Assembly: GCF_030296895.1 (NCBI RefSeq)
Contig: NZ_AP028022.1
Location: 1,673,145-1,737,144 of the forward strand
Source of the DNA: Helicobacter felistomachi
GTDB taxonomy: Bacteria > Campylobacterota > Campylobacteria > Campylobacterales > Helicobacteraceae
Reading direction: 5' to 3'
DNA length: 64,000 nt
Positions 53,461-64,000 of the stretch are shown here, piece after piece. The notes beneath the pieces are model-generated. The model searched no databases. It saw only the letters and a list, made by a program, of their open reading frames with translations, and was not told the DNA's origin. Position 1 is the first letter of the stretch, and every line of letters starts with the position of its first letter. A program made the position numbers and the translations under genes.

Positions 53461-54771
53461 TTAAGGGGCTTGCACGATTTCTTGCAACATTTGCACACTC
53501 TCTTGGCTGGAGAAAATCTCTTCCTCTTCTTGGGCTAAAAATGCATCCATGGCGCTTTTTTTATCCATTGCTTCGTCTAATTCCTCATCAAAACCCCGTT
53601 GGTAAGAGCCGATGCGAATCAGCACTTCGTTTTCTTTGAGCATGGCATAAAGTTTGCGGAATTTGCGGGCTGCGAGCATGTGCTCGTGGCTACTCACTTC
53701 TTTACTCACCCTTGAAGCGGAGTTTAAAATATTAATGGGCGGGTAAATGCCATGATCGGTCAGCTCTCGGCTGAGCACGATATGCCCATCTAAAATGCTG
53801 CGGCTTTGATCGGCGATAGGATCGCTCAAGTCATCGCCTTCTACAAGCACCGTGAAAAAGGCGGTGATGCTCCCCTTATTCTGCTCCTTGCCCGCCCGCT
53901 CCATCAGCTGGGGCAAGAGGGTTAGGCTTGAAGGGGGGTAGCCCTTGCTGGTGGGTGGCTCACCAAGGGCCAGCCCGATTTCTCTTTGTGCCATGGCAAA
54001 GCGGGTGACTGAGTCCATCATGAACAACACATCATGCCCTTGGTTTTTAAAGTATTCTGCCACGCTCATGGCGCAAAATGCCCCGTATTTACGCATTAAA
54101 GGCGCGTCATCACTCGTGGCGACCACTAACACGGTGTTGTCTAAATTGCCTTGTAAATTTTTGTGGATAAACTCAGGGATCTCCCGCCCCCTCTCCCCAA
54201 TGAGGGCGATCACCTTAATCTGCGCTTCGCACCCTCTAACGATCATCCCCATTAAAGTGCTTTTACCCACCCCACTGCCCGCAAAAATGCCTAATTTCTG
54301 CCCCTTGCCGCAGGTGAGCAAGCCGTCAATGCTTTTGACCCCCACGCCAAAAGGCTCGTCAATGATCCCCCGATCTAAGGGCTTGATAGGCGCGACCATC
54401 ACAGGCGCATAGGCACTCGCCCTAATATAGCCCAGCCCATCTAGGGGGTTGCCTAAAGGATCTAGCACTCTGCCTAAGAGCCCTTCGCCCACAGGAAAGC
54501 TTAGTCCCTCGCGCACAAAAAGCACGCGATCGCCCACCTTACACCCCTCTACAAAGGAAAAGGGTGTGAAGCCAAACTGCTCTTTCTCCACCACCACGAC
54601 CATGCCAAGACACTCTGAGCCATCCGCCTTTTGCACCTGCACCACATCGCCCACAGAGGGTAAAAATCCGCTCACAAAGACCATATTTGGCAAGATTTTC
54701 ACCACCACGCCATAGCGGGGGGACAAATCTCTAGGGTGTTGCAACTTTGCCCGCAAGACTTCTAGGGACAT
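53461..54771 (-). CDS. fliI: Flagellum-specific ATP synthase FliI
   Basis: Hexameric ATPase of the flagellar type III export apparatus. 436 aa. Walker A GSGVGKSTLMGM, family block GERGREIPEFI, Walker B DVLFMMDSVTRFAMAQREI, and GYPPSSLTLLPQLMERAG with SITAFFTVLVEGDD, the F/V/III ATPase signature. Start ATG at 54771 with AGGAG 6 bp upstream. Stands alone on its strand. Confidence 0.96.
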   Translation of the reverse strand: MSLEVLRAKLQHPRDLSPRYGVVVKILPNMVFVSGFLPSVGDVVQVQKADGSECLGMVVVVEKEQFGFTPFSFVEGCKVGDRVLFVREGLSFPVGEGLLGRVLDPLGNPLDGLGYIRASAYAPVMVAPIKPLDRGIIDEPFGVGVKSIDGLLTCGKGQKLGIFAGSGVGKSTLMGMIVRGCEAQIKVIALIGERGREIPEFIHKNLQGNLDNTVLVVATSDDAPLMRKYGAFCAMSVAEYFKNQGHDVLFMMDSVTRFAMAQREIGLALGEPPTSKGYPPSSLTLLPQLMERAGKEQNKGSITAFFTVLVEGDDLSDPIADQSRSILDGHIVLSRELTDHGIYPPINILNSASRVSKEVSSHEHMLAARKFRKLYAMLKENEVLIRIGSYQRGFDEELDEAMDKKSAMDAFLAQEEEEIFSSQESVQMLQEIVQAP

Positions 54772-54810
54772 GAAAACTCCTGCTTAATTTTAGATTAACA
54801 CACCTTTGGG

Positions 54811-54836
54811 TAAAATGCGAGGTTTATTATACTTTA
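54811..54836 (+). promoter_or_regulatory. Possible promoters of the tig-clpP-def-comM-cadA run
   Basis: Two -10-like hexamers precede tig: TAAAAT at 54811-54816 and TATACT near 54831-54836, in AT-rich DNA. Either could start the five-gene run, whose members overlap or almost touch. Confidence 0.4.
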
Positions 54837-54857
54837 ATTAGACCCTAAGGAGTTTAT

Positions 54858-56168
54858 ATGGATTTAACGACCAAGCGGCTCGATAGCGCCAATGCGTCTA
54901 TCAGTGCCAAACCTTCGGTGCAGGATTTCGAAAAGAAGTCCCACAGCATCGCTCAAAAAATTGCCAAAAACACCAAGTTAGACGGGTTTAGAAAAGGTAA
55001 AGTCCCCCTAGACATCATCAAGCAGCGCTACCAAGGCCACATCCAACAAGAGAGCGAAAAAGAGCTGTTGGATACGATTTTGCAAGAGGGCAGCAAGGCG
55101 TTGGAGATCACCCCACAGGACATGATCGGCAACCCCACCGTCCGCAAGTTTGACAAACAAGCCGAACATTTTGACATTGAAATCAACATTGGACTACGCC
55201 CCCAAATTGACCTTTCAGGGGTGTTAGAGTGCGTGCCTAGTTTCTCCTTAGAGGAAGTCCAAGAGAGTGCCATTGACGAACGCTTGCAGCATTTAGCCAA
55301 AGAGAGGGCCAGTTTCACAGACGCGCCCGAGGACAAGGCGGCGGCTAATGGCGATGGCGTGATTTTTGACTTTGAGGGCTTACTTGACAACCAACCCTTT
55401 GAAGGCAACCGGGCGCAGAACTTCGCCCTTGTCGTGGGCGAGGGGCGGCTGCTGCCTAGCTTTGAAAAGCAATTAGTGGGCATGAAAATGGGCGATGAAA
55501 AGTATTTTTCGGTAACTTTCCCCAAGGACTACGCCAATGCCACGCTTGCAGATAAAGAGGTGTCTTTCCATGTGAAGTTGCATAAAATCCAACTACGCCA
55601 AATTCCCGAGATCGACGAGGCCTTTGTCAAAATGGTTTTAAACCAAGAAAAAGAACCCACGCTAGAAATGTTGAAAGAGCGGGTGAAAGACCAACTTTTC
55701 TTAGAGGCAAAAACTAAACTTTACAACCAACAGCTCAAGGAAACTTTAATCGACAAGCTAGACAAAAACCTCGCTTTTGATTTGCCCGAAACCATCATTG
55801 AGCAAGAAATGGATTTAGCTTTCCGCCAATCCTTGCAAAACATGAAACCCGAAGAGATCAAAGAGTTGCAAGGCGACCCCAAAAAAGTCCAAAAAAAAAG
55901 GGATAGCTTTAGAGAGCAAGCCCGCCGCAGCGTGAAAGTAACCTTCATCATCGATGCGCTCGCCAAACAAGAAAACATCCAAGTGGCAGACAACGAGGTG
56001 TACCAAGCCATTTACTACGAGGCGATGATGGCCAATCAAAACCCCCAACAATTGCTAGAGGTTTACCAACGAAACAACATGCTCCCTGCCGTGAAGATGG
56101 CCATGGTCGAGGATCGGGTGTTGACTTTCTTGCTAGATAAACAACTCCCCCAAGAGGCAAATGCATGA
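54858..56168 (+). CDS. tig: Trigger factor
   Basis: Ribosome-bound chaperone and peptidyl-prolyl isomerase. 436 aa. Ribosome-binding signature [16 protein letters not shown] (about 45-60), FKBP-type domain ([48 protein letters not shown]) and long C-terminal helical arms. Overlaps clpP by 4 bp. Confidence 0.96.
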   Translation: MDLTTKRLDSANASISAKPSVQDFEKKSHSIAQKIAKNTKLDGFRKGKVPLDIIKQRYQGHIQQESEKELLDTILQEGSKALEITPQDMIGNPTVRKFDKQAEHFDIEINIGLRPQIDLSGVLECVPSFSLEEVQESAIDERLQHLAKERASFTDAPEDKAAANGDGVIFDFEGLLDNQPFEGNRAQNFALVVGEGRLLPSFEKQLVGMKMGDEKYFSVTFPKDYANATLADKEVSFHVKLHKIQLRQIPEIDEAFVKMVLNQEKEPTLEMLKERVKDQLFLEAKTKLYNQQLKETLIDKLDKNLAFDLPETIIEQEMDLAFRQSLQNMKPEEIKELQGDPKKVQKKRDSFREQARRSVKVTFIIDALAKQENIQVADNEVYQAIYYEAMMANQNPQQLLEVYQRNNMLPAVKMAMVEDRVLTFLLDKQLPQEANA

Positions 56169-56758
56169 ACTATGTCCCCATCGTCATTGAGAAAACGGGC
56201 AGGGGGGAGCGCAGTTACGACATTTACTCCCGCCTACTCAAAGACCGCATCGTGCTCTTAAGTGGCGAAATCAATGACGCGGTGGCAGCCGCCATTGTGG
56301 CGCAACTCTTGTTCTTAGAGGCAGAAGACCCCGAAAAGGACATCAATTTATACATCAACTCCCCTGGGGGCTCTGTGACCAGCGGACTTAGCATTTACGA
56401 CACCATGAACTACATCCACCCGGACATCTGCACCATCTGCGTGGGGCAAGCTGCGTCTATGGGAGCGTTTTTACTCAGTTGTGGCACGAAGGGCAAGCGC
56501 TTTTCTCTGCCCCACTCAAGAATCATGATTCACCAGCCCCTAGGCGGCACGCAAGGACAGGCCAGCAACATCGCTATTTACACCAAAGAGATTTTGCGTC
56601 TTAAAACTGAGCTCAATCAAATCATGGCAGACAACACCGGCCAGCCTCTAGAAAAAATCGAGCAAGACAGCGACCGGGACTTTTTCATGAGCGCTGAGGA
56701 TGCCAAAGAATACGGGCTTGTGGATGCGGTGCTCACTAAAAGCCAAAAGCAAGGCTGA
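56165..56758 (+). CDS. clpP: ATP-dependent Clp protease proteolytic subunit
   Basis: Serine protease chamber working with ClpX/ClpA. 197 aa. Catalytic triad S98 ([11 protein letters not shown]), H123 ([10 protein letters not shown]) and D172 (SDRDFFMSA). Oxyanion-strand [11 protein letters not shown] also present. The stop overlaps the def start by 1 bp. Confidence 0.97.
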   Translation: MNYVPIVIEKTGRGERSYDIYSRLLKDRIVLLSGEINDAVAAAIVAQLLFLEAEDPEKDINLYINSPGGSVTSGLSIYDTMNYIHPDICTICVGQAASMGAFLLSCGTKGKRFSLPHSRIMIHQPLGGTQGQASNIAIYTKEILRLKTELNQIMADNTGQPLEKIEQDSDRDFFMSAEDAKEYGLVDAVLTKSQKQG

Positions 56759-57273
56759 TGGCTCTTTTGGAGTTGGTGCGCTACCCGGACAAACGCTTAA
56801 GAAAACGCTCTCAAGAAGTCGTGGCCTTTGATGAGGCACTGCACCAACTTTTAGACGACATGCACGAAACCATGCTTGCCAACAAGGGCATCGGGCTGGC
56901 GGCGATCCAAGTAGGGGTGCCTAAAAGGGCCCTGCTCGTGCATTTACCCAGAGAGGACGACACCCAAGTGCCCGAGGATTGTTTAGAGATCATCAACCCG
57001 ACTTTAATGCAAACAGAGGGGGAAATTTTGTGGAAAGAAGGGTGCTTATCTGTGCCTGAGTTTTACGAGGAAGTGCTGCGCTACGCTAACATCACGCTAG
57101 GCTATCAAGATCGCTTTGGCAACGCTAGGGTGTTGCAAGCGGACGAGCTTTTAAGTGTGGCGATCCAACACGAAATGGACCATTTAAATGGGGTCTTGTT
57201 CGTGGATAAATTGTCGCTGTTGAAACGCAAAAAATTTGAAAAGGAATTTAAGAAAAACCTAAAGAGTCCGTAA
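56758..57273 (+). CDS. def: Peptide deformylase
   Basis: Removes the N-formyl group from new proteins. 171 aa. Motif 1 [11 protein letters not shown] (about 45-55), motif 2 EGCLSVPE with metal ligand C96, motif 3 QHEMDHLNG with H138, E139 and H142. Its last base is the first base of comM (TAATG). Confidence 0.97.
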   Translation: MALLELVRYPDKRLRKRSQEVVAFDEALHQLLDDMHETMLANKGIGLAAIQVGVPKRALLVHLPREDDTQVPEDCLEIINPTLMQTEGEILWKEGCLSVPEFYEEVLRYANITLGYQDRFGNARVLQADELLSVAIQHEMDHLNGVLFVDKLSLLKRKKFEKEFKKNLKSP

Positions 57274-58796
57274 TGGAAACGCAAGTCGTCAATGCGCTTT
57301 ATTGCGCCACAATGGCGGGGGCGAGTGCCCAAATCGTGGAAGTGGAAGCCACTTTCACCCGTGCCCTGCCCGCCTTTGTGATCTCAGGGCTTGCCAACAA
57401 CGCCATCCAAGAGTCCAAACAGCGGGTGCAATCTGCTCTGCAAAACAATGGTTTCACCTTCCCCCCTTTAAAGATCACCATCAATTTATCCCCCGCTGAC
57501 TTACCTAAAAGTGGGAGTCATTTTGACTTGCCCATGGCGTTGCTTGTCGCCTTGCAAAAGCAACCCTTAGAGGGCAAATGGTTTGCCTTTGGTGAGTTGG
57601 GCCTAGATGGGCGGCTTAAACACAACGAGGCGATCTTCCCCATGCTCTTAGACATCGCCCTGCAAGAGCCCGGCGCGCATGTGATTGTGCCAAGTTTAGG
57701 CAAAGAGCTTTTTAGCCTCATCCCTAATCTACATTTGCACTTTGTGGCAAACTTGCAAGAAGCTTTGCAGGTGCTAAGAAACCCCGCCGCCATCCCCACA
57801 AGACCCCCTTTAAATCTACCCTTTGCCAGCCTAGAATTAAACGGCGAGCGTTACTATTACAGCACCGATTTTGCCCTAGACTTTAAGGAAGTGCGAGGCC
57901 AAGAGGTGGCCAAAGAGGCGGCTTTGATTGCGGCAGCGGGCATGCATAATGTTTTATTTGAGGGTAGTCCGGGCTGTGGCAAGAGCATGATCGCCAAACG
58001 CTTGCGTTACATCTTGCCCCCAAGCACCTTAGCTGAAATGATTGAGGCGACTAAACTTAGGATTTTAAGCCACCAAGAAGGCGTGTATAGCCCACTTAGG
58101 AGTTTTAGAAACCCGCATCAAAGCGCGTCTAAATCCAGCATTCTAGGCTCGACGCATGGCAATGTGCCAAGCCCGGGCGAGATCGCTCTAGCCCACAATG
58201 GGGTTTTATTTTTCGATGAGTTGCCCCACTTCAAAAGAGAGGTTTTGGAGGGCTTAAGAGAGCCGATGGAAAATAATAAGCTCGTGATCTCAAGGGTGCA
58301 TAGCAAGATCGAATACCACACTTCGTTTTTGTTCGTGGGGGCGATGAACCCTTGTCCTTGTGGGAATCTCATGGACTCTTCTAAGGTGTGCCGTTGCCAA
58401 GAAAGGGAGATTTTAGCCTATAAAAACCGCCTAAGCGCGCCCTTGATGGATCGCATAGACTTGTTCGTGCAAATGGCTTTGGTGCATGAGGATGCCAAAA
58501 GCACTCAGGACTCTAAGGCGATGCACGAACAAGTGCTCGAAGCCTTTAAAAGGCAGAAAATACGCGGGCAAGCGGTGTTGAACGGTAAATTGCAAGAGGC
58601 GCAGATCGACACCTTTTGCCCGCTAGAGCCTGAAGCAGCGCATTTGTTGGAGCAAGCCACCCTGCGCTTTGGCTTGTCCGAGCGGGCGGTGAGTAAGAGT
58701 AAAAAAGTCGCGCGCAGCGTGGCGGATTTAGCAGGCTGTGAGGCGATCAATAAAGTACACATGCTCAAAGCATTGCAATTTAGGAAAGTGGGGTAA
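57273..58796 (+). CDS. comM: ComM/YifB-family Mg-chelatase-like AAA ATPase
   Basis: 507 aa. In naturally competent bacteria ComM is a branch-migration helicase for incoming DNA. N-terminal Lon-like domain ([25 protein letters not shown] region, [20 protein letters not shown]), Walker [10 protein letters not shown], Walker [31 protein letters not shown], and the C-terminal Mg-chelatase helical domain ([18 protein letters not shown] in pieces). Natural competence is typical of Helicobacter. Confidence 0.93.
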   Translation: METQVVNALYCATMAGASAQIVEVEATFTRALPAFVISGLANNAIQESKQRVQSALQNNGFTFPPLKITINLSPADLPKSGSHFDLPMALLVALQKQPLEGKWFAFGELGLDGRLKHNEAIFPMLLDIALQEPGAHVIVPSLGKELFSLIPNLHLHFVANLQEALQVLRNPAAIPTRPPLNLPFASLELNGERYYYSTDFALDFKEVRGQEVAKEAALIAAAGMHNVLFEGSPGCGKSMIAKRLRYILPPSTLAEMIEATKLRILSHQEGVYSPLRSFRNPHQSASKSSILGSTHGNVPSPGEIALAHNGVLFFDELPHFKREVLEGLREPMENNKLVISRVHSKIEYHTSFLFVGAMNPCPCGNLMDSSKVCRCQEREILAYKNRLSAPLMDRIDLFVQMALVHEDAKSTQDSKAMHEQVLEAFKRQKIRGQAVLNGKLQEAQIDTFCPLEPEAAHLLEQATLRFGLSERAVSKSKKVARSVADLAGCEAINKVHMLKALQFRKVG

Positions 58797-58798
58797 AC

Positions 58799-60850
58799 AT
58801 GCAAAAATATTATTTTAAGGGGCTGGATTGCCCCGATTGTGCGCACAAATTAGAGGTAGAGCTCAACAAACAAAGCTATGTCAAAGCGGCGCAGGTGTCT
58901 TTCAACACGAACACCTTGTATTTAGACTGCCAAGACTTTGCTAAGGTCTTAGAACTCATCAAACGGCTAGAGCCGGAAATGGAGATTTTGCAAGAGCAGG
59001 CTAAGGAGGACGCGCCCTTAAGCGTGTATCCCCTACTCTCTTGCGTTGTGTTGTTTGTGCTGTCTGTGGGGGTGCTGCACTTTGTGGCAAGCCCCATTGT
59101 AAGGGATTTAGCCTATGTCCTTTTGGCAGGGGTGTATCTCTTTGCAGGTAAGGATGTGTTCTTAGGGGCGTTTAATAGCTTAAGAAATAAACGCTTTTTT
59201 GATGAAAACACTTTAATGCTCAGTGCCACCATTGCGGCCTTTTTTGTGGGGGCGTATGAAGAGTCTGTGTCGGTGATGGTCTTTTTCTCTGCCGGCGAGT
59301 TTTTGCAAAAATTAGCCATCAAGCGGTCTAAAAAGTCCTTGCAAGCCTTATTAGATGTCGCCCCAAATTTAGCCTTTGTCAAGACAGAAGAGGGCTTAAA
59401 GCAGGTGCGCCCTGAAGAGCTACAAATCGGGGATGTTGTGGTCGTCAAGGTGGGGGAGAAAATCCCCACAGATGGAGTGGTGTTAAATGGCGAGAGTTTG
59501 CTCGATCAAAAACCGCTCACAGGCGAGCCCATGCCCGTGAATGTGCGTGAAAACAGCCCTGTGTTAGGGGGGAGTATTAATTTAAAAGCCGTGCTAGAAG
59601 TGAAGGTCAGCAGGGCGTATAGCGACTCTTCGGTGGCTAAAATCGTGGATTTGGTGAGCAACGCCGTGAGCCAAAAATCCCAAACCGAAAAGCTCATCAC
59701 CACCTTTGCCAAATACTACACCCCCGCCGTGTTTTTCATCGCCCTAGCCATCGCCACAATCCCCCCACTTTTAGGACATGGGAGCTTCAGCGAGTGGGTG
59801 TATCGAGGGCTGATTGCCTTGATGGTGTCTTGCCCTTGTGCGCTGGTGATCTCGATCCCTTTAGGTTACTTTGGGGGTGTGGGAGCAGCCAGCCGTCTAG
59901 GGGTTTTGGTTAAAAGCGTGCATACCCTAGAAACGCTCACGAAAATTAAAAACATCGCTTTTGACAAAACGGGGACTTTAAGCAAGGGGGAATTTGAGGT
60001 CGTGGATGTGGTGAGTCAGCCCAATTTTAGCCGTGAAGATGTCTTGCGTTTTGCGGGGTGTGCGCAAATTCTCTCCACGCACCCCATCGCTAAATCCATA
60101 CAAAAGGCTTGCCAAAATCTCTGCGAACACCAAATCGAGGAATTTAACGAGATCGGCGGTATGGGCGTGCAGGCTAAATGCCACGCAAATTTAATCATAG
60201 CGGGCAACGAACAAATCTTGCATAAATACAACATCCCCCATCCTTGTTGCTCTTTAGAGGGGACCATTGTACATGTGGCAACAAATGGGGAGTATATCGG
60301 GTACATCGTGGTCGCCGATACACTCAAAGAGGATGCCAAAGGGAGTTTAGAGGCGCTGAAAAAAGAGGGCTTAGAGCATTTTTGTATTTTAAGTGGAGAC
60401 AATGAACACGCCACTAAAAGCGTGGCAAAAGTCCTAGATTGCACCTACCACGCCGGATTACTACCCGAGCAAAAAGCGGCAGCCTTTGAGGACTTTAAGG
60501 CCACACATAAGGGGCTTAGTGCCTTTGTAGGCGATGGGATCAACGATGCGCCCACTTTAGCGATGGCGGATGTGGGTGTGGGCATGGGCAGTGCGAGCCA
60601 AGTGAGCAAAGAGAGTGCAGACATCGTCATCACCAACAACGCTCTAAGCTCCATCGTGCAGGTCTTTAAAATTGCCCGAAAGACGCGGCGCATTGTGATT
60701 GAAAACATCGTGTTTGCGCTGGGTGTGAAGGCGTTGTTTTTGATCTTAGGCGTGGCTGGGGAGGCGAGCCTTTGGGAAGCGGTCTTTGGCGATGTGGGGG
60801 TAACCTTGATTGCCCTAGCAAATTCCATGCGCACCATGCGCATTAAATAA
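58799..60850 (+). CDS. cadA: P1B-type heavy-metal ATPase CadA (Cd/Zn/Co export)
   Basis: 683 aa metal-exporting ATPase. N-terminal heavy-metal-associated domain with GLDCPDC, eight membrane segments, ion-site [17 protein letters not shown] (CPC), phosphorylation [16 protein letters not shown] actuator loop, HP motif region THPIAKSIQ, and GDGINDAP hinge. The [11 protein letters not shown] plus membrane pattern matches the Zn/Cd (P1B-2) branch and H. pylori CadA. It starts 2 bp after comM. Confidence 0.93.
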   Translation: MQKYYFKGLDCPDCAHKLEVELNKQSYVKAAQVSFNTNTLYLDCQDFAKVLELIKRLEPEMEILQEQAKEDAPLSVYPLLSCVVLFVLSVGVLHFVASPIVRDLAYVLLAGVYLFAGKDVFLGAFNSLRNKRFFDENTLMLSATIAAFFVGAYEESVSVMVFFSAGEFLQKLAIKRSKKSLQALLDVAPNLAFVKTEEGLKQVRPEELQIGDVVVVKVGEKIPTDGVVLNGESLLDQKPLTGEPMPVNVRENSPVLGGSINLKAVLEVKVSRAYSDSSVAKIVDLVSNAVSQKSQTEKLITTFAKYYTPAVFFIALAIATIPPLLGHGSFSEWVYRGLIALMVSCPCALVISIPLGYFGGVGAASRLGVLVKSVHTLETLTKIKNIAFDKTGTLSKGEFEVVDVVSQPNFSREDVLRFAGCAQILSTHPIAKSIQKACQNLCEHQIEEFNEIGGMGVQAKCHANLIIAGNEQILHKYNIPHPCCSLEGTIVHVATNGEYIGYIVVADTLKEDAKGSLEALKKEGLEHFCILSGDNEHATKSVAKVLDCTYHAGLLPEQKAAAFEDFKATHKGLSAFVGDGINDAPTLAMADVGVGMGSASQVSKESADIVITNNALSSIVQVFKIARKTRRIVIENIVFALGVKALFLILGVAGEASLWEAVFGDVGVTLIALANSMRTMRIK

Positions 60851-60868
60851 TTATTAGGTTTTTAAGGC

Positions 60869-60874
60869 TAAAAT
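60869..60874 (+). promoter_or_regulatory. -10 element upstream of the DUF1104-like gene
   Basis: TAAAAT in TTTTTAAGGCTAAAATGGGGG, 34 bp before the ATG at 60908; an AAAGGA ribosome site follows. Confidence 0.45.
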
Positions 60875-60907
60875 GGGGGTCTTTTATTTTATATACAAAG
60901 GACGCTT

Positions 60908-61378
60908 ATGAAATTGTTACGCTTGTTTGCCATGTCAGGAGTGCTTGTGGCCGCACTCAACGCCCAAACGATCGGGCTGAATGTCTTCCCCGAATACCAA
61001 AGCAAACCCGATCAGGAAATGCTAGACTTGGCCGGTAAGGTGGAGGCCAAAAAGATGATCATCTATTTGAGCGAAATGAAAAACCGCTACAACAAAATGA
61101 CTCCCAAGCATAAGGCCGAGTTCCAAAAACACTTCCAAGACATTTTGGCCAAAAACATCTCCAAATTGAGCCCCTCTCAACGTAAAAAAGAGCTCAACAT
61201 GATAGAAAAAGCTTTGGTGGAACGAGAGGACAGCATTAAAAATCTAGAGGCCGAGATCCAAGAAGAGTATAACTACATGGACCACTGGAAAAAACTCTTG
61301 CAATCCGGCAGCTTTTACGATGATTTGCAAAAAAATGGCTTCAATCTTCCCGCCGGTGCCAAGAAAAAACACCACTAA
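60908..61378 (+). CDS. Secreted DUF1104-like helical protein
   Basis: 156 aa, signal peptide MKLLRLFAMSGVLVAALNAQ (cleavage likely after LNAQ), then a helical domain: MLDLAGKVEAKKMIIYLSEM, KNRYNKMTPKHKAEFQKHFQ, ISKLSPSQRKKELNMIEKAL and a histidine-ended basic tail. The D(L)AGKV ... KNISKLSPSQRKKE pattern fits DUF1104, a family limited to Helicobacter and Campylobacter. Likely periplasmic. Function unknown. Confidence 0.7.
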   Translation: MKLLRLFAMSGVLVAALNAQTIGLNVFPEYQSKPDQEMLDLAGKVEAKKMIIYLSEMKNRYNKMTPKHKAEFQKHFQDILAKNISKLSPSQRKKELNMIEKALVEREDSIKNLEAEIQEEYNYMDHWKKLLQSGSFYDDLQKNGFNLPAGAKKKHH

Positions 61379-61388
61379 TCCATGTCAG

Positions 61389-61844
61389 TCAACGTAGCCG
61401 CCTTGGGCGCACATGCCCCACTTTGATGATTGCAGAGGGCTTGCACGCAGCAAGCCCCCGCTTGTCTTCTATGATCGTGTCTGCTAAATCTAGGGCAATT
61501 TGGGGCTCATAGCCTTGTCCGCTCAAGTTTGCCGAAGTGCTAAACACCACACCTAGCCTCTCTAAAAACACTAAAACGCTGGGGTCTTGCACCACTCTAA
61601 AGGCTTGCCAACCCTCTTTACTTTTGTAAATAAAGGTCGCTTTTTTGCGCCGCACAAGGGGGCGCTGCTTTGGCGGCATGCGCGGCAAATCCTTGAAGTG
61701 GGTGCACACTTGTAAAAGCTTTTTTGTGGGGGGGCTGTTTTTGGCGGCGTTTAGGCGGTCTTGATCATGGCTAAAAAAACCGATGGTTGTGTCGCTCTGC
61801 GCGAGGATCACGCCCGCTTTTGTGTTTAAATCTTCAAATGGCAT
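61389..61844 (-). CDS. YrdC/Sua5-like protein, short
   Basis: 151 aa from the ATG at 61844 (AAAGGA upstream; frame opens at 61862). Family blocks: VILAQSDTTIGFFS (the PTDTxYGL strand of TsaC/Sua5, with the tyrosine-glycine-leucine replaced), KKLLQVCTHFKDL, the basic patch, and VFSTSANLSGQGYEP, which is the STSANxSG nucleotide-binding signature. TsaC makes threonylcarbamoyl-AMP for t6A; MtaB in this window works on the t6A product. The short, divergent N-terminal motif leaves open whether this is the active enzyme or a paralogue. Confidence 0.75.
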   Translation of the reverse strand: MPFEDLNTKAGVILAQSDTTIGFFSHDQDRLNAAKNSPPTKKLLQVCTHFKDLPRMPPKQRPLVRRKKATFIYKSKEGWQAFRVVQDPSVLVFLERLGVVFSTSANLSGQGYEPQIALDLADTIIEDKRGLAACKPSAIIKVGHVRPRRLR

Positions 61845-61901
61845 GTCTGTCCTTTCTGCCATTTTAGCTCAAATGCTCGCTTTTAACTTTCAAAGTTTTT
61901 A

Positions 61902-61910
61902 TGTTAGAAT
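61902..61910 (+). promoter_or_regulatory. Extended -10 promoter of the chemoreceptor gene
   Basis: TGTTAGAAT, a close match to the extended -10, 46 bp before the ATG at 61956. Confidence 0.55.
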
Positions 61911-61955
61911 GCCAACTACCTAAAATATGCAAATCACCACTTGTGAGGAATGGTC

Positions 61956-63632
61956 ATGAATCTTGGAGCAAAAATTATAGGCGTTATTTTTTTATCTCTC
62001 TTGGTTTTGGGAAGTGCCGTGATCTTGATCGCAAACCACAAGCAACACAAGTTGGCGTTTTCCATTTTAGACAGCCAAAAACGGGGGGACACGGTGAGTC
62101 GTAAGGAGGATTTGCGCTACATCACGCATCTATTGGAGCAAGGCATTGCCGGCTTTTATAAAGTCTTCCCCAAAGAACAGGCGCAAAAAATGGCCCTAGA
62201 ATACTTTGGTGAAATCAACGCCGACAAGGGCATGGTTTACATGGTGGTGGTGGATAAAAAAGGCACGGTGCTTTTTGACCCCGTGAATCCCGAGACTGTG
62301 GGTAAGAGCGGTTTACACTTAATGAGTGTGGACAATGTTTGCTATGTGTGCGGCTACATCAAAGAGGCCAACAACGGCGGGGGCTACACCTACTACAAAA
62401 TGCCTAAATTTGACGGCGGTACGCCCGAGCCTAAGGTCGCCTACAGCCACTACGACCCGGTGAGCGGCATGGTGATCGTGTCCACGACCTACTTTAGCGA
62501 CATTTTAAACGCCTCGTTAAAAACCCGTAGAGAGGTGCAGGCAAAGATCGACAAAAATGTAAACACACTGACCACGTGGATCGCCATCATCGTGGCGGTT
62601 TTGATTGTGTTTACGACGGTCTTCACCTTCTATACCATCGTTAAACGCTTGAACCGCCTCGTAGAAAAGGTGCACGACTTTAGCCTAGGCGATCGCGACT
62701 TGACTCAGCGCATCCGTGTCAGCCGCAGCAATGACGAGATAGGTAGAATCGGAAAGGGGATCAACCGCTTTGTAGAGAACATGCAAGAGTTCTTCAACAA
62801 CATCAAGGCCAATAGCCACAACAACAGTGGGGTGGCCCAAACTTTGCACGCCAGCATCACCACGGCTCTAGAGGCCATGAAAAAGCGCGCGGACATGATT
62901 TTACAAATCAAGGATAAGAGCGAGGGCATCAGCGTGGTGGTGAATAAAACCGCAGAGGAAGCCCAAGAGAGCCAAAAGAACTTGGCTGAGGTGCAAGAGT
63001 CAATCCGCACCTCCGATCAGGCGATCACGAATTTATTCGATCAGATCACGGAGGCGAGCCGCACAGAAGAGGACTTGGCGAACAAAGTCGAGCAGCTGAG
63101 CAAAAACGCCGACAGCGTGAAAAATATTTTGCATATTATTAACGACATTGCCGACCAAACAAATCTTTTGGCCTTAAATGCCGCTATTGAAGCGGCTAGA
63201 GCGGGCGAGCACGGGAGGGGCTTTGCGGTGGTGGCCGATGAAGTGCGTAATTTAGCCGCCCGCACCCAAAAAAGCCTCGCAGAGATCAACAGCACCATTG
63301 GCGTGATTGTGCAAGAGATCAACGATGTCAGCAGCCAAATGAACCTAAATTCTAAAAAGATCGAGCAACTTAGTGGTGTGAGCTTGGATGTGCAAAAGCA
63401 ATTTAAAGGCATGGGCGACAACTTAGACAGCGTGATCAGCCGGGTAAACACCTCCATTAGCAGCATTGTGGGCACAAAAAAAGATGTGGATGCCATTGCC
63501 CACGATTTTATCCTCATCGATGAGATTAACCAGCAAACTGCCAAAGAGGCAGCCAAAATCATTGAAGCGGCCAACTCGCTGACCAACGCCACGGCTGAGC
63601 TCAACGATAAAATCGGGCAGTATAAATCCTAG
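61956..63632 (+). CDS. Methyl-accepting chemotaxis protein with single-Cache sensor
   Basis: 558 aa from the ATG at 61956 (GAGGAA 5 bp upstream; another ATG lies two codons earlier). Membrane helix ([20 protein letters not shown]), a periplasmic sCache_2-type domain ([52 protein letters not shown]) with a cysteine pair VCYVCGY, a second helix ([20 protein letters not shown]), HAMP ([20 protein letters not shown]) and the signalling hairpin with [19 protein letters not shown]. Ruv C follows after 2 bp. Confidence 0.93.
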   Translation: MNLGAKIIGVIFLSLLVLGSAVILIANHKQHKLAFSILDSQKRGDTVSRKEDLRYITHLLEQGIAGFYKVFPKEQAQKMALEYFGEINADKGMVYMVVVDKKGTVLFDPVNPETVGKSGLHLMSVDNVCYVCGYIKEANNGGGYTYYKMPKFDGGTPEPKVAYSHYDPVSGMVIVSTTYFSDILNASLKTRREVQAKIDKNVNTLTTWIAIIVAVLIVFTTVFTFYTIVKRLNRLVEKVHDFSLGDRDLTQRIRVSRSNDEIGRIGKGINRFVENMQEFFNNIKANSHNNSGVAQTLHASITTALEAMKKRADMILQIKDKSEGISVVVNKTAEEAQESQKNLAEVQESIRTSDQAITNLFDQITEASRTEEDLANKVEQLSKNADSVKNILHIINDIADQTNLLALNAAIEAARAGEHGRGFAVVADEVRNLAARTQKSLAEINSTIGVIVQEINDVSSQMNLNSKKIEQLSGVSLDVQKQFKGMGDNLDSVISRVNTSISSIVGTKKDVDAIAHDFILIDEINQQTAKEAAKIIEAANSLTNATAELNDKIGQYKS

Positions 63633-63634
63633 GG

Positions 63635-64000
63635 GTGTTGGTTTTAGGCATCGACCCGGGGAGTCGCAAATGCGGGTATGGGGTGATCGATCTATACAGC
63701 GTGAAGCTCATCGGGGCAGGGTTTATTAAGGTGCAAAGTGCGCCCTTGCAAGATCAAATTTTAGAAGTCGTGGCGGGGCTAGAGCAGGTTTTTAAAACTT
63801 ACCCCATCGCCGAGGTGGCGATGGAGGACATTTTTTACGCCTATAACCCTAAAAGTGTGTTGAAGTTAGCGCAATTTAGGGGGCATTGGGGCTTAAAATC
63901 TTACAAGAAAAAGGGCATTTTAGCGAATACACCCCCCTACAAATCAAAAAAGCGATCACCGGGCATGGCAAGGCGAGCAAGGAGCAAGTGGCGTTCATGG
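63635..64000 (+). CDS. ruvC: Holliday junction resolvase RuvC (5' part, frameshifted)
   Basis: Starts with GTG at 63635 (or TTG at 63638), reading [18 protein letters not shown] with the first catalytic Asp, then [20 protein letters not shown] with the catalytic Glu. At a G5 run (63879-63883) one G is missing: with it the frame reads [40 protein letters not shown], the normal RuvC continuation. The gene leaves the window at base 64000. Same one-G loss as in dnaJ, fliM and nifU. Confidence 0.88.
   Translation, partial: MLVLGIDPGSRKCGYGVIDLYSVKLIGAGFIKVQSAPLQDQILEVVAGLEQVFKTYPIAEVAMEDIFYAYNPKSVLKLAQFRGHWGLKSYKKKGILANTPPYKSKKRSPGMARRARSKWRSW

Overview
The window looks like chromosome of a gastric, non-pylori Helicobacter with moderately high G+C (H. 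felis / H. bizzozeronii / H. heilmannii type). This is inferred from the protein sequences: HpaA, BioV, a CheY close to H. pylori CheY1, the tig-clpP-def-comM-cadA block, the aroQ-pepQ-folK-flhF-flhG-fliA-fliM-fliY block, a tmRNA with an epsilonproteobacterial tag, and the napF/napD genes that H. pylori lacks. No database search was possible, so the species is not fixed.

Layout. 1-2.4 kb: 5' part of ftsH, prmA, cheY (minus). 2.5-5.6 kb: a McrBC modified-DNA restriction pair. 5.7-8.6 kb: a broken DcuC-type dicarboxylate carrier, a Sel1-repeat protein and a frameshifted TPR protein. 8.6-18.4 kb (minus): radA, ftsY, a thioredoxin-like lipoprotein, a dCache chemoreceptor, bioV, an FtsH paralogue without the protease motif, mtaB and an MscS channel. 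18.9-26.5 kb: tRNA-Val, lspA, glmM, rpsT, prfA, fabD, two small genes, asd, hisS. 26.5-31.6 kb: an accessory region with a nuclease-methylase-specificity (R-M-S) fusion, split by a frameshift and flanked by decayed DNA. 31.6-37.8 kb: ssrA (tmRNA), a secreted coiled-coil protein, napF-napD, xth, tRNA-Phe, a TSUP permease, gatA, guaB. 37.9-46.2 kb: dnaJ and the flagellar regulatory/switch operon. 46.2-49.9 kb: a chemoreceptor gene split by an IS607-family element (tnpA and tnpB). 50-54.8 kb: hpaA, nifU, nifS, fliI. 54.9-64 kb: tig-clpP-def-comM-cadA, a DUF1104-like protein, a YrdC-like protein, a chemoreceptor and the start of ruvC.

The genes mostly serve chemotaxis and motility (cheY, three receptors, flhF/flhG/fliA/fliM/fliY/fliI), protein quality control (ftsH, FtsH-like, trigger factor, ClpP, DnaJ, tmRNA), translation, Fe-S cluster assembly (nifS/nifU) and DNA defence (McrBC, the R-M-S fusion).

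One pattern affects how everything else is read. At least nine single-base losses, nearly all in runs of G/C or A/T, break otherwise well-preserved genes (dnaJ, fliM twice, nifU twice, ruvC, tnpA, tnpB, dcuC), and adding one base to the run restores the protein each time. This looks more like homopolymer undercalling in the assembly than gene loss, so the 'pseudogene' labels on housekeeping genes are provisional.
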